Below, piece by piece: positions 24,594 through 32,598 of a stretch of 32,598 bases of DNA. Under the pieces are notes generated by a model, which was given only the letters and a program-made list of their open reading frames with translations, ran no database searches and had not been told where the DNA came from. Made by a program: the position numbers and the translations under genes. Within the stretch, counting starts at the first letter, position 1; the number at the start of each line of letters is the position of its first letter. The DNA is from Vicinamibacterales bacterium (GTDB taxonomy: Bacteria > Acidobacteriota > Vicinamibacteria > Vicinamibacterales > UBA8438), in NCBI GenBank assembly GCA_937766455.1, contig CALLXD010000009.1, forward strand, positions 1 through 32,598. The letters run 5' to 3'.

Positions 24594-24775
24594 TGTGTTG
24601 TTTCCAGGATGGGGCCGTGAGGCCTGTCTCGCGGCGATGGCAGCGCCAAACGAGAATCATACCTCGGGGTACAATCGCGGCTCGGTTCGCCGATCGTGGT
24701 TCGGCGGTGCGCCGAGCGCAACGACGCGCGTCTTTGGCACCGGAGCCGGATCCACCGTCCTACGAAAGGCCCCTC

Positions 24776-25810
24776 ATGTCCACACCAGTCAACCGTCAAG
24801 TCGTGCTGAATGCCCATCCGGTGGGCGCTCCGGTCGAGACCGATTTCGCCCTGGTCGAGAGTCCGCTTCCGGTGCCCGGCGGGGGTGAGTTGCTGATTCG
24901 GACGATCTATCTTTCGCTTGATCCATACATGCGTGGGCGGATGAATCCGGGCCCCTCCTACGCCAAAGGTGTCGAGGTGGGTGAAGTGATGACCGCCCAG
25001 ACCGTCGGGCAGGTGGTGGCGTCCAACCATGACGGGTTCGCGGAAGGTGACTTCGTCCTCTCAGGAAACGGCTGGCAGGAGTATGCCGTGTCGGACGGGC
25101 AGGGCGTGCGGCCTCTGGACCCGTCCGTCGCACCCATTTCTACCGCGGTCGGCGTGCTTGGCATGCCTGGGATGACCGCGTACGTCGGGTTGTTGGATGT
25201 TGGCGAACTGAAAGCCGGCGACCAGGTGGTGGTGTCGGCGGCGTCCGGCGCAGTTGGGGCGGTGGTGGGCCAGATTGCCAAGATCAAAGGGTGTCGCGTG
25301 GTGGGGATCGCCGGCGCGCAGAAGAAGTGCGACTACGTGACCGGTGAGCTCGGTCTCGATGCCTGTGTCAGTCACTACAGCGACACCCTGGCGGATGACC
25401 TGCGGGCGGCTTGCCCGGATGGGATCGACCTATATTTCGAGAACGTCGGTGGAAAGGTGTTCGACGCAGTGGTCCCGCTCTTAAACGACTTCGCCCGTAT
25501 GCCCGTGTGCGGGCGCATCGCGAACTACAACATGACCGAGCCGCCGGCTGGGCCCAACGAGGTGCCCAGGTTGATGGGACTGGTGCTTGTCCACCGCGTC
25601 ATGATTCGGGGGTTCATCGTGTTCGACCATGTGGCCCGCCAACCCGACTTCATCCGGGATGTCGGTGGCTGGATCCGGTCCGGCGAGTTGACCTACCGTG
25701 AGGATGTCGTCGAAGGCATCGAGCACGCAGTTGGCGCGTTTCGGGGGCTCCTGCGTGGCGAGAACTTTGGCAAGCTGCTCGTGCGTGTCTCGGACGATCC
25801 GACGAGATAG
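24776..25810 (+). CDS. NADP-dependent medium-chain oxidoreductase (curcumin reductase / leukotriene B4 dehydrogenase-like)
   Basis: A 344-residue zinc-free medium-chain reductase, a family that reduces C=C bonds of alpha,beta-unsaturated ketones and aldehydes with NADPH. Signatures: YLSLDPYMRGRM near 50-61, GMPGMTAYVGLLDVG, the nucleotide motif VSAASGAVGAVVGQIAK, and YFENVGGKVFDAV. No structural Zn cysteines are seen. ATG 24776 was chosen as it begins the family N-terminus; the frame is open upstream to 24380 but that part overlaps the opposite gene and is unrelated. The transporter gene follows two bases after the stop codon. A TACAAT about 100 bases upstream may be its -10 box. Confidence 0.9.
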   Translation: MSTPVNRQVVLNAHPVGAPVETDFALVESPLPVPGGGELLIRTIYLSLDPYMRGRMNPGPSYAKGVEVGEVMTAQTVGQVVASNHDGFAEGDFVLSGNGWQEYAVSDGQGVRPLDPSVAPISTAVGVLGMPGMTAYVGLLDVGELKAGDQVVVSAASGAVGAVVGQIAKIKGCRVVGIAGAQKKCDYVTGELGLDACVSHYSDTLADDLRAACPDGIDLYFENVGGKVFDAVVPLLNDFARMPVCGRIANYNMTEPPAGPNEVPRLMGLVLVHRVMIRGFIVFDHVARQPDFIRDVGGWIRSGELTYREDVVEGIEHAVGAFRGLLRGENFGKLLVRVSDDPTR

Positions 25811-25812
25811 CG

Positions 25813-27177
25813 GTGAGTGAGGTCCGTTCGTCGCGCGTGCCGGACTCGTTGGTGCTGATTTTCGGGCTGATCATCCTGGCCCAACTCGCGACCTACGTCC
25901 TGCCGGCCGGTGAATTTGCCCGCAACGGACGTGAGGTGGTGCGCGGCAGCTATCATGCGGTCGAGGCTGAGCCGCTGCCAGTGTTCACGTTCCTCACCGC
26001 GGTGCCGGTCGGCCTGACCGAAGCCGCCGACATCATATTCTTCATCCTGATCGTCGGAGGCGTCTTTGGCGTGCTGCGCGCGACCGGCGCTATCGACGCG
26101 CTGATTGGCGTGGCGATTCGACGCGTCGGTGACCGCCCGGCGTGGTTGGTCGGCGGCATGGTGACCCTGTTCGCGATCGGGTCCTCGACTGTCGGCATGG
26201 CCGAGGAATACGTGCCGTTCATACCGCTGCTGGTGGCGATGTGTCTCGCCCTCAAAGCGGATGCGGTCGTGGCCCTCGGGATCGTCTACGTCGGGGCCGG
26301 GGTCGGCTATGCGTGTGCTGCGCTCAATCCGTTCACTGTCTTGATCGGGCAAAGCATTGCCGGCGTCGAACTCACGTCTGGCCAAGGTGTCCGGTGGCTG
26401 TTGCTCGCTATCTGCCTGGTCATCGGGATCCATCACATCCTGCGCTACTTGCGACAGGTGCAAGCCGACGCCACTCGCAGCGTCGTCCGTGACGTCTCGT
26501 ACGACGAGGGGTTCGACCTGCCGGACGATCTCCGACTCACGTCGTCGCGGGTCGCGGTGATTGGGGTCTTCGCCGCCGGGATTGGCCTCTTTGTCTACGG
26601 CGTCGGGGCCCGCGAGTGGTACCTGACGGAGTTGACCGCTGTGTTTCTCGGGATCGCGCTGGCCGGTGCGGCCGTGGCGCGGCTGTCGCCGAACCGGGTG
26701 GCGCGGGCGTTCTACGTCGGGGCGGCCGAGCTCACCACGACCGCCCTCATCGTTGGCTTCGCCCGAACGATTCAGGTGGTGCTGACTGAGGGGCAGGTGA
26801 TCGACACCGTCATCAACGGTCTCGCGGCTCCGCTGGCGTCGCAGCCAGGGTATGTGGCCGCCGTTGGCATGCTTGCCGTGCAGACGGTGTGCAATCTGTT
26901 TATCCCATCCGGGTCCGGCCAGGCCTACGTCACAATGCCGATCATGGCCCCGATCGCCGATCTCACCGGGTTGAGCCGTCAAACGGCGGTGCTGGCGTAT
27001 CAGTTCGGCGATGGGTTCACGAACATGGTCGTGCCAACCAACCCGGTTCTGATGGGCATGCTCGCGCTAGCGCGGGTTCCCTACCAGCGTTGGCTGCGGT
27101 TCGTGGGCCCGCTGCTCGTGAAGTTCTATCTGGTGGCGATTGTGGCCTTGATGCTCGCCGTTCGCTGGGACTACTAG
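25813..27177 (+). CDS. YfcC-like (C4-dicarboxylate/amino-acid anaerobic carrier family) inner-membrane transporter
   Basis: A 454-residue polytopic protein with about eleven to twelve membrane segments. It resembles the YfcC family (DcuC/ArsB-NhaD superfamily), seen in the start DSLVLIFGLIILAQLATYVLPAGEF. Further matches are FAIGSSTVGMAEEYVPFIPLL, YVGAGVGYACAALNPFTVLIGQ and the C-terminal NLFIPSGSGQAYVTMPIMAP with FGDGFTNMVVPTNP. Such carriers move amino acids or dicarboxylates with a cation; the substrate is unknown. The start is GTG 25813, two bases after the reductase stop, so translation is coupled. It ends 76 bases before the convergent gene. Confidence 0.85.
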   Translation: MSEVRSSRVPDSLVLIFGLIILAQLATYVLPAGEFARNGREVVRGSYHAVEAEPLPVFTFLTAVPVGLTEAADIIFFILIVGGVFGVLRATGAIDALIGVAIRRVGDRPAWLVGGMVTLFAIGSSTVGMAEEYVPFIPLLVAMCLALKADAVVALGIVYVGAGVGYACAALNPFTVLIGQSIAGVELTSGQGVRWLLLAICLVIGIHHILRYLRQVQADATRSVVRDVSYDEGFDLPDDLRLTSSRVAVIGVFAAGIGLFVYGVGAREWYLTELTAVFLGIALAGAAVARLSPNRVARAFYVGAAELTTTALIVGFARTIQVVLTEGQVIDTVINGLAAPLASQPGYVAAVGMLAVQTVCNLFIPSGSGQAYVTMPIMAPIADLTGLSRQTAVLAYQFGDGFTNMVVPTNPVLMGMLALARVPYQRWLRFVGPLLVKFYLVAIVALMLAVRWDY

Positions 27178-27253
27178 TCCCCCGGGCGTGCTCGGCCACG
27201 TGGGGCGGACGTCCGTCCACGCCGTGTCGATGTGGCGTAGCCTCTGCGTGCCG

Positions 27254-27952
27254 CTATGGTCCGGAGACGAGCCGGTCCCCGTGCCAGGGGCAGAACTGCC
27301 AGCCCCCAGTCAACCGCTCGCCATCCACCGGACAGCGCTTCTGGGGCAACAACGATCCCAGCGGCAGACGCCACCGATACCGTTCGTCCACCACGCGCAC
27401 CGAGATTTCGCCTGGTAGCCGCGGGTCTGCGATTGCGGTCCCCGCATCGTTGGTAGCCGGGAAGAAGAAGAAGTGAAAGTTGCGGCCGGCCGGACCCAAC
27501 AGCGTGGCAAAGCTGGGGCGAATCGCGTCGACCGCGGCTCTGGCATCCGCCGTGACCTCCTCGGTCACGATCGGCGGATACGCCCGCCCCCGTTGGTCGA
27601 TCAGCGAGACCTCGGCCCGGAGTGCTGTTTCGTCCGCCCACGTCAGGTTGCCGGGGCCGGCGTCTCCATGCGCGATCAGCACGAGCGTGTACTGCGTCAA
27701 CGCGGCCTCGGTGCGTTGAAGAAACTCCGCTGGGATCGTGTCGTTTCCGCTGAGCGTCAGTCGCCACCAGTCAGTCGGCAGCCACCACACGAAATCGGCG
27801 ACGCCGGCGCCGTTGAGCTGTCGGCGTGTCTCTTGGTTGAGGGCCTCGAGCGTCTCAGCCGTTGCACGTTCTTGCCCGGCCGCGGCTGGGGTGGAGAGCC
27901 AGCCGATGACAAGCATCGCCGCGACCGATATAGACCAGGAGGGATGATGCAT
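27254..27952 (-). CDS. Exported protein with C-terminal zinc-ribbon-like motif, hypothetical
   Basis: A 232-residue protein with a signal peptide (ISVAAMLVIGWLSTPAAAGQ) and a mature part I do not recognise: WWLPTDWWRLTLSGNDTIP, YTLVLIAHGDAG, TALRAEVSLIDQRGRAYPP and RNFHFFFFPATNDAG. The C-terminus is KRCPVDGERLTGGW followed by FCPWHGDRL, which looks like half or a minimal zinc ribbon (two Cys plus His and Asp) set apart from the main domain. Zinc ribbons are unusual at the end of an exported protein. ATG 27952 has GAGG five bases upstream; the frame is open to 28243 but that part is not signal-like. It stands alone. Confidence 0.7.
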   Translation of the reverse strand: MHHPSWSISVAAMLVIGWLSTPAAAGQERATAETLEALNQETRRQLNGAGVADFVWWLPTDWWRLTLSGNDTIPAEFLQRTEAALTQYTLVLIAHGDAGPGNLTWADETALRAEVSLIDQRGRAYPPIVTEEVTADARAAVDAIRPSFATLLGPAGRNFHFFFFPATNDAGTAIADPRLPGEISVRVVDERYRWRLPLGSLLPQKRCPVDGERLTGGWQFCPWHGDRLVSGP

Positions 27953-28185
27953 GATGGCCTCGCGCTTATGGTCGTTCCGGGATCGACTGGACCGTACGTG
28001 CGACCTGAGACGAGGAGGCCGCGAACCAGGGAAACGTTCCGGCCGCAGGCGGCGTCTCATAGACGGCTGCGCCCACAGCCCACGCGGCCGTCCCGTCCAG
28101 CGCGCTTTGTGCGTGCCTTGGCGGTTTTCGATGCGGCCTACATTAGAATAGCAGGATGGGGTTAGATTGGCCCCGGGGAGAGCCC

Positions 28186-29010
28186 ATGACAAGTCGCAGC
28201 CAAACGCTGAGCATTGTATCGATACTGACGGTCGGCGTGGCAATGGGCTGCGGCGGTAGCGTAGAGCCCGGCGCGGTCGCGCCAGAGCCCGTGTTTGGCG
28301 CCGATCAGCGGCCGTCCTCGATTCAGCTCGTGGCGAACCCCTCCCCGGTGCTTTCGGTGTCGATGGAAGATCTGGATGGGCACACCTTCACCACCGACGA
28401 CCTGCTGGGAAAAGTCACGCTCGTTAATTTCTGGGCCACCTGGTGCGGGCCGTGTCGAGCGGAAATCCCCGATCTGGTGCAGCTCCAAGCCCGTTATCCG
28501 GACCATCTGCAGGTGATCGGCGTGTCCACGGACGAAGGGCCGACGCAGATCGTGAAGGACTTTGCCACCGAGTATGGAATCAACTACCCGGTGGTGATGA
28601 CGACTCCCGAATTGAACCAGGCGTTCCCCGGAGTCATGGCGTTGCCGACGTCGTTCATCGTTGATCCTGAGGGCCGCGTGGTGAAGACCCACGTCGGGTT
28701 GATTAGCGCGGGCGTGCTGGAGCAGGAGACACGTTTCCTCGCGGCGCTCGATCCTGGCATCACGGTTGACCTGGTGGACGAGGACCCGCATGGCCGGCTT
28801 GTCAATGCGGCCCATGCCACTGAAATTCCCGGCCTTGATTTGACGGTGCTGACCCCCGAACAGCGTACGACGGCGTTACAACGGCTCAACGTGGAAGGGT
28901 GCAGCTGCGGCTGCGGATTGACGCTCGCGCAGTGTCGGATCAACGACTCGTCGTGCGGATTCAGCCTGCCGCTTGCTGAGCAGGTCGTCGCCGAGATCGT
29001 CGGTGCGTAA
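28186..29010 (+). CDS. TlpA-like exported thioredoxin/redoxin with Cys-rich C-terminal tail
   Basis: A 274-residue protein. The N-terminus is a signal or lipoprotein signal (LSIVSILTVGVAMGC, possible lipid-modified Cys22). The thioredoxin domain (about 52-190) has the active site W-C87-G-P-C90 and the cis-Pro loop ALPTSFIVDPEGR, typical of TlpA/ResA-type periplasmic thiol-disulfide proteins. A C-terminal tail (about 235-260) carries Cys239, 241, 243, 250 and 257 in a C-x-C-x-C pattern followed by LTLAQCRIND and another Cys, likely a metal site. The start at 28186 has GGGGAGAGCCC just upstream. ATG 28156 is an alternative, because TAGAAT at 28144-28149 would give a nearly leaderless start there. 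Confidence 0.88.
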   Translation: MTSRSQTLSIVSILTVGVAMGCGGSVEPGAVAPEPVFGADQRPSSIQLVANPSPVLSVSMEDLDGHTFTTDDLLGKVTLVNFWATWCGPCRAEIPDLVQLQARYPDHLQVIGVSTDEGPTQIVKDFATEYGINYPVVMTTPELNQAFPGVMALPTSFIVDPEGRVVKTHVGLISAGVLEQETRFLAALDPGITVDLVDEDPHGRLVNAAHATEIPGLDLTVLTPEQRTTALQRLNVEGCSCGCGLTLAQCRINDSSCGFSLPLAEQVVAEIVGA

Positions 29011-29057
29011 GTGACCCGGGACGGGTGACGCCCCGCGACCCCTCGGCCGGGGCCCTG

Positions 29058-32000
29058 CTAGACCCCCTCGACCAGCTGCGATGCGGCCACGGTCTCCGCC
29101 GGGCTGAGGGCTGGCGCCACCGGCGAAGGTAAGAACCGTTCGTCGTCTTCCTCGATGTCTCCGCGGCCGAACAACCATCGCGCTCCGCGCGTCAGGTCAT
29201 CCAGAATCAAGTAAGCCGTTGGTACCAGGATGAGGGTGATGAAGGTTGCGAACACGACCCCGAATGCCAGGGACACCGCCATCGGGACCATGAATTGAGC
29301 CCCAAAGCTTTTTTCGAGAATGAGCGGCCCCAGACCCACGAAGGTGGTGAGCGACGTCAGCATGATGGGTCGGAATCGGCCGACCCCAGCTTCTCGCACC
29401 GCCTCATTGAGTGACACGTGTTGCGTGCGTTTGCGGTTGATAAAGTCAACCATGACGAGGCTGTCGTTGACGACGACACCGGTCAGCGCGACCAGGCCGA
29501 ACATCGACATCATCGTGACATCGAGGCCAAGCAACATATGGCCCCAGACGGCCCCGACGAGCCCGAACGGAATGGCGCTCATGATGATCAGCGGCTGCGC
29601 GTAGGAGCGCAGGGGAATCGCGAGGAGCGCGAAGATCATCAGCAGCGCCAGCCCGAAGCCTTCCTGGAGCCCGCCCACGGCGTCTCGCTGCTCCGCCTGC
29701 GCACCTTCAAACGAGAAACGTACGCCCGGGTAGGCGGCCAGCACCTCCGGCAGAATCCGCCCCTCGAGGTCGAGGATGACCTCCTGTGACGACGTCACCG
29801 CCGGGTCAACTGCCGCGGTGACATTGAGGGCGCGCTGCCGGTCGACCCGGGTGATCGACGCGAAGCCACGACCTTCCTGGACCTCGGCGACTTGTCTGAA
29901 CGGCACCTCGGCGCCGTCTGGCGTCCGGATGCGCATGTTCGCGAGATCGCCGAGCGACCGTCGTTCGGACTCCGGGTATCGGACCATGACCCGCACGTCG
30001 TCGCGGCCGCGCTGGATCCGCTGCGCCTCCTCGCCGTAGAACGCCTGCCGCACCTGTCGGCCAAGGTCCTGGAGGGTCAGGCCCAGCGTTTCCGCCGCGG
30101 GTTTGATCCCCAGCTGCATCTCCTGCTTGCCTTGTCGAAACGAGTCGGTGATCTCGAAGACGCCGGCGTAACCGGTCAGGCGCGCTTTGACGGCGTCGGC
30201 CGCGGCCCGTAGTTGTCCGATGTCATTGCCCGTGAGCTGGACGTCGACATCGTCCCCAGGGCTCATCATCGTGGCCGTGAACTTGACCTCGGTGGCGGAC
30301 GGCACCGGTCCGGTCAGGTCGCGCCAGCGATTGCCGAGCGCCTCGCTGCTCGTGGAGCGTTGGTCAGATGGCGCGAGCTCGACGGTGACTTCGCCAAGGT
30401 TGGACTCGGCGCGGTTGAAGATGGCGCCGAAAGGGCTGCCGCCTTGCGCTGCGAGCGGTTGGTCGCCCACCGATGAATAGACGTGAAGAAACGGGTCGAC
30501 ACCGTCTTGCGCAATCATTTCCGTCCGCAGCGCTTCGACGCCCTGTTCGAGCCGTGCAATCGCGTCGGACGTCCCGGTGGCGGGCGTGCCTTGCGGCATC
30601 GTCACCGCGGCCGAAATGAAATCGGCTTCGATACTCGGGAAGAAATGGAATGACGCCCACCCGCCCATGATCATGCCCACGGTCACGATCAGCATCGCGG
30701 CGCCGACGGCGGCCGTCGAGTACCGCCAGCGTAGTGCCAGTTCGAGCGATGGGCGATACACGCCGTGAGTGAATCGTCGGAGTCCGTTGGTGAACAGGCC
30801 CTGGAACCGGCTCCACAGGCTGCGCCGCGTTCGTGGCTTGGCGGTATGAGACAAGTGTGACGGCAGGATCTGGAGTGACTCCACGAGGGAGAAGAGCAGG
30901 CATGGAATGACGACGAGCGGGATGACCCGGAAGATCTTGCCCATCATGCCGGGCACGAGCATCAGGGGCACGAATGCCGCCACGCTCGTCAGCACCGCGA
31001 AGATCACCGGGGTGGAGATCTCCTGGGCGCCTTCGATGGCGCCTCGCAGGCCGTCGCCATGGCGTTCCTGGTGCGAGTAGATGTTCTCGCCCACGACAAT
31101 CGCGTCGTCGACGACGATGCCCAGCACGAGAATGAACGCGAACAGCGAGATTTCGTTGATCGAGACGTCGAGGCCCGGCATCAGCCACAGCGCGCCGAAA
31201 AATGAAATCGGGATACCGAGGCTGGTCCAGAGGGCCAGCCGCAGGTCGAGAAACAGCGCCAGCACCACGAAGACCAGAATGAAGCCGGTCGTGCCATTCC
31301 GAAGCATGAGCGAGAGCCGGTCCTCGAGAATCTGCGACTCATCCTGCCACGTGGTCAACGTGACACCAGCCGGCATCCGGGCGTTTCCGGTCGCGACGTA
31401 GCTGTGCACGGCGTCGGCGATGTCGAGTGCGCTCTGATCGCCGGTCCTGAAGACCGAAACGAGCATCGTGGGTTGCACGTCGAAACGGGCCATCTGGTCC
31501 GTCTCGGCGAACCCGTCGATGACGGTGGCCACGTCACGCAATTGCAGTCGGCTTCCGTCCGGTCGGGTCCAGACGACGAGCTCTTCGAATTCGTTGCCTC
31601 GATAGGCCTGGCCGATCGTGCGCAGCAGAATCTCGCCGCCGTCGGTTCGCACGGAGCCGCCCGGGAGATCCAGCGATGAGCGTCGCACGGCCTCGGCGAC
31701 CTCCTGAAAGGTGAGGCCGTAACGGCGGAGCGAGGTTTCCGAGACTTCGATGGAGATCTCGTATGGCCGGGCGTTGGCCATTTCGACCTGCGTGATTTCC
31801 GGTTTGGCGGACAAGTCGTCCCGGACCCGCTCGGCCAGCGTCTTCAGGGTGAACTCATCAGCCTGTCCGGAAACCGCGATGTCGATCACACGGCGCCGCC
31901 CCCTGATTTCCCGGATGATCGGCTGCTCGGTCTCATCCGGAAACGTCGTAATGGCGTCGACGTTGCTCTTGACGTCATCCACGACCTTGCGCGCATCGGC

Positions 32001-32297
32001 GCCGATGTCCAGTTCGATAATGACGGAGCCGGAGCCTTCCGAGGCGGTTGATCTGATCTGCTTGATGCCGTCGATGCCTTGTATCGCCTCCTCGATCCGG
32101 ACGTTCACCGCTTCCTCGACTTCTTCGGGAGCGGCGCCGAGGTACGACACCTGAATCGTCACCAGATCGAGCGCGAACTCGGGGAACACTTCCTGCTTGA
32201 CGCCCACGGCAGAGAAGACACCGCTGACGATGATGAACACCATCAACAGGTTGGCAGCGACCGAGTTGCGGGCGAACCAGTCGATGATGCCCTTCAT
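29058..32297 (-). CDS. RND efflux pump inner-membrane subunit (HAE1/AcrB-like)
   Basis: A 1079-residue proton-driven exporter with twelve membrane segments and two large periplasmic loops, close to the 1030-1050 residues usual for the family. The first segment is NSVAANLLMVFIIVSGVFS. The fourth carries the proton-relay Asp pair in VLGIVVDDAIVVGENIY, and the repeat-half equivalent is LTGVVVNDSLVMVDFINR. The start overlaps the upstream gene's stop by four bases (ATGA), so the two are coupled. No periplasmic adaptor or TolC gene is seen in the window; they may lie beyond the right edge. Drug, lipid or metal specificity cannot be told. The C-terminal end allows the remnant at 11035-11307 to be recognised. 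Confidence 0.95.
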   Translation of the reverse strand: MKGIIDWFARNSVAANLLMVFIIVSGVFSAVGVKQEVFPEFALDLVTIQVSYLGAAPEEVEEAVNVRIEEAIQGIDGIKQIRSTASEGSGSVIIELDIGADARKVVDDVKSNVDAITTFPDETEQPIIREIRGRRRVIDIAVSGQADEFTLKTLAERVRDDLSAKPEITQVEMANARPYEISIEVSETSLRRYGLTFQEVAEAVRRSSLDLPGGSVRTDGGEILLRTIGQAYRGNEFEELVVWTRPDGSRLQLRDVATVIDGFAETDQMARFDVQPTMLVSVFRTGDQSALDIADAVHSYVATGNARMPAGVTLTTWQDESQILEDRLSLMLRNGTTGFILVFVVLALFLDLRLALWTSLGIPISFFGALWLMPGLDVSINEISLFAFILVLGIVVDDAIVVGENIYSHQERHGDGLRGAIEGAQEISTPVIFAVLTSVAAFVPLMLVPGMMGKIFRVIPLVVIPCLLFSLVESLQILPSHLSHTAKPRTRRSLWSRFQGLFTNGLRRFTHGVYRPSLELALRWRYSTAAVGAAMLIVTVGMIMGGWASFHFFPSIEADFISAAVTMPQGTPATGTSDAIARLEQGVEALRTEMIAQDGVDPFLHVYSSVGDQPLAAQGGSPFGAIFNRAESNLGEVTVELAPSDQRSTSSEALGNRWRDLTGPVPSATEVKFTATMMSPGDDVDVQLTGNDIGQLRAAADAVKARLTGYAGVFEITDSFRQGKQEMQLGIKPAAETLGLTLQDLGRQVRQAFYGEEAQRIQRGRDDVRVMVRYPESERRSLGDLANMRIRTPDGAEVPFRQVAEVQEGRGFASITRVDRQRALNVTAAVDPAVTSSQEVILDLEGRILPEVLAAYPGVRFSFEGAQAEQRDAVGGLQEGFGLALLMIFALLAIPLRSYAQPLIIMSAIPFGLVGAVWGHMLLGLDVTMMSMFGLVALTGVVVNDSLVMVDFINRKRTQHVSLNEAVREAGVGRFRPIMLTSLTTFVGLGPLILEKSFGAQFMVPMAVSLAFGVVFATFITLILVPTAYLILDDLTRGARWLFGRGDIEEDDERFLPSPVAPALSPAETVAASQLVEGV

Positions 32298-32598
32298 GCG
32301 GCCACCTCATCCAGCGTCGTGGACAGTAGAGCCTGGGAGTTGTCCGCTGCGAGCGCAACCTGTACCGCCGACACCACCTCGGCCAGAAGGATCGCCATTT
32401 CGTCCATGCGACCGTCGGTCTTGACGGTGTGAAGCAGTGCGCCGCTTGCGACGTCGATCAGGCGCGCCGTAATGCGCACCTGGTCACCGACACGCTGGTA
32501 GCCGCCCCCGATCAGCCAGGTGGCGTTCTGCTCGGTCGCCGCGTCCATGGCCGCGGCGTCGCTGACGGCGTCGAGCGAGACGACGGAGACGTTCTGGA
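32294..32598 (-). CDS. TolB-like (CsgG/FlgO-type) domain protein, 5' end outside window
   Basis: The last 100 or so residues of a protein whose start lies right of the window. The frame is open to the edge, beginning QNVSVVSL. The text reads ATWLIGGGYQRVGDQVRITA, then RLIDVASGALLHTVKTDGRM and a final amphipathic stretch. This is the familiar 'llgGsv.r.gd.vri.arLid..tG..lw...' signature of TolB-like/FlgO domains, which are found in outer-membrane-associated proteins and at the end of adenylate cyclase or kinase proteins. It overlaps the RND pump gene by four bases. Not an adaptor protein as far as can be seen. Confidence 0.75.
   Translation of the reverse strand, partial: QNVSVVSLDAVSDAAAMDAATEQNATWLIGGGYQRVGDQVRITARLIDVASGALLHTVKTDGRMDEMAILLAEVVSAVQVALAADNSQALLSTTLDEVAA

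Noticed and set aside
25693..26982. 429-codon minus-strand frame across the YfcC-like transporter
   Set aside because: Composition is rich in D, H, R, G and Q with no hydrophobic core, typical of the antisense of a membrane protein gene.
1..32598. CRISPR arrays, tRNA or rRNA genes, phage genes, toxin-antitoxin pairs
   Set aside because: I looked for regular repeats, tRNA-like cloverleaf sequences and typical small gene pairs and found none that I could support.

Overview
The window is G+C-rich chromosomal DNA from a Gram-negative bacterium. Signs of an outer-membrane organism are an RND efflux pump, a beta-barrel-like protein, PEGA and SYLF proteins, a PQQ dehydrogenase and many signal peptides. 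The mix of a carboxypeptidase-regulatory-like secreted protein, quinoprotein dehydrogenase, GlnRS next to GluRS, and dense small operons with few repeats suggests Acidobacteriota (Vicinamibacteria-like), but no rRNA or marker gene here proves this; it is inference.

Layout. 1-4529: the 3' part of a PQQ-dependent dehydrogenase, a secreted protein of repeated Ig/CarboxypepD_reg-like modules, and a ferredoxin-NADP reductase-like flavoprotein. 4554-8946: the only mobile-element-rich part. It holds two CTAG-bounded inverted-repeat elements (MITE-like), two apparently identical 656-bp IS200-type insertion sequences 3646 bp apart, an OsmC-family peroxidase, a beta-lactamase-fold serine hydrolase and a C-terminally damaged ABC ATPase with no permease partner. 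9102-12635: a two-gene envelope operon (PEGA protein then beta-barrel-like protein), a C-terminal remnant of an RND pump, and a polytopic membrane protein of unknown family. 12614-17185 (minus): pyridine-nucleotide-disulfide oxidoreductase, CNNM/CBS membrane protein and the HflK-HflC pair. 17390-22555: aldo/keto reductase and an alpha/beta hydrolase reading left, and tandem glutamyl- and glutaminyl-tRNA synthetases reading right from a back-to-back promoter. 22552-27952: small secreted protein, SYLF protein, DUF4214-like secreted protein, medium-chain reductase plus a YfcC-like transporter, and a secreted protein with a C-terminal zinc-ribbon-like motif. 28186-32598: a TlpA-like thioredoxin with a Cys-rich tail and an RND pump co-transcribed with a TolB-like-domain protein that runs off the right edge.

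The strongest observations: (1) three unrelated genes, including the normally essential gltX, are each broken by one single-base indel in a run of C or G, which points to consensus errors rather than gene decay; (2) IS200 copy 1 sits exactly at the end of a MITE, and the reconstructed empty site shows that the CTAG target had been the OsmC stop codon, now replaced by a stop from the IS right end; (3) the IS carries a long stem-loop that would bury the transposase ribosome-binding site. I did not find a convincing new defence, CRISPR, phage or biosynthetic system. The most open genes are the unknown membrane protein at 11364-12635, the Cys-rich TlpA tail and the zinc-ribbon secreted protein at 27254-27952.
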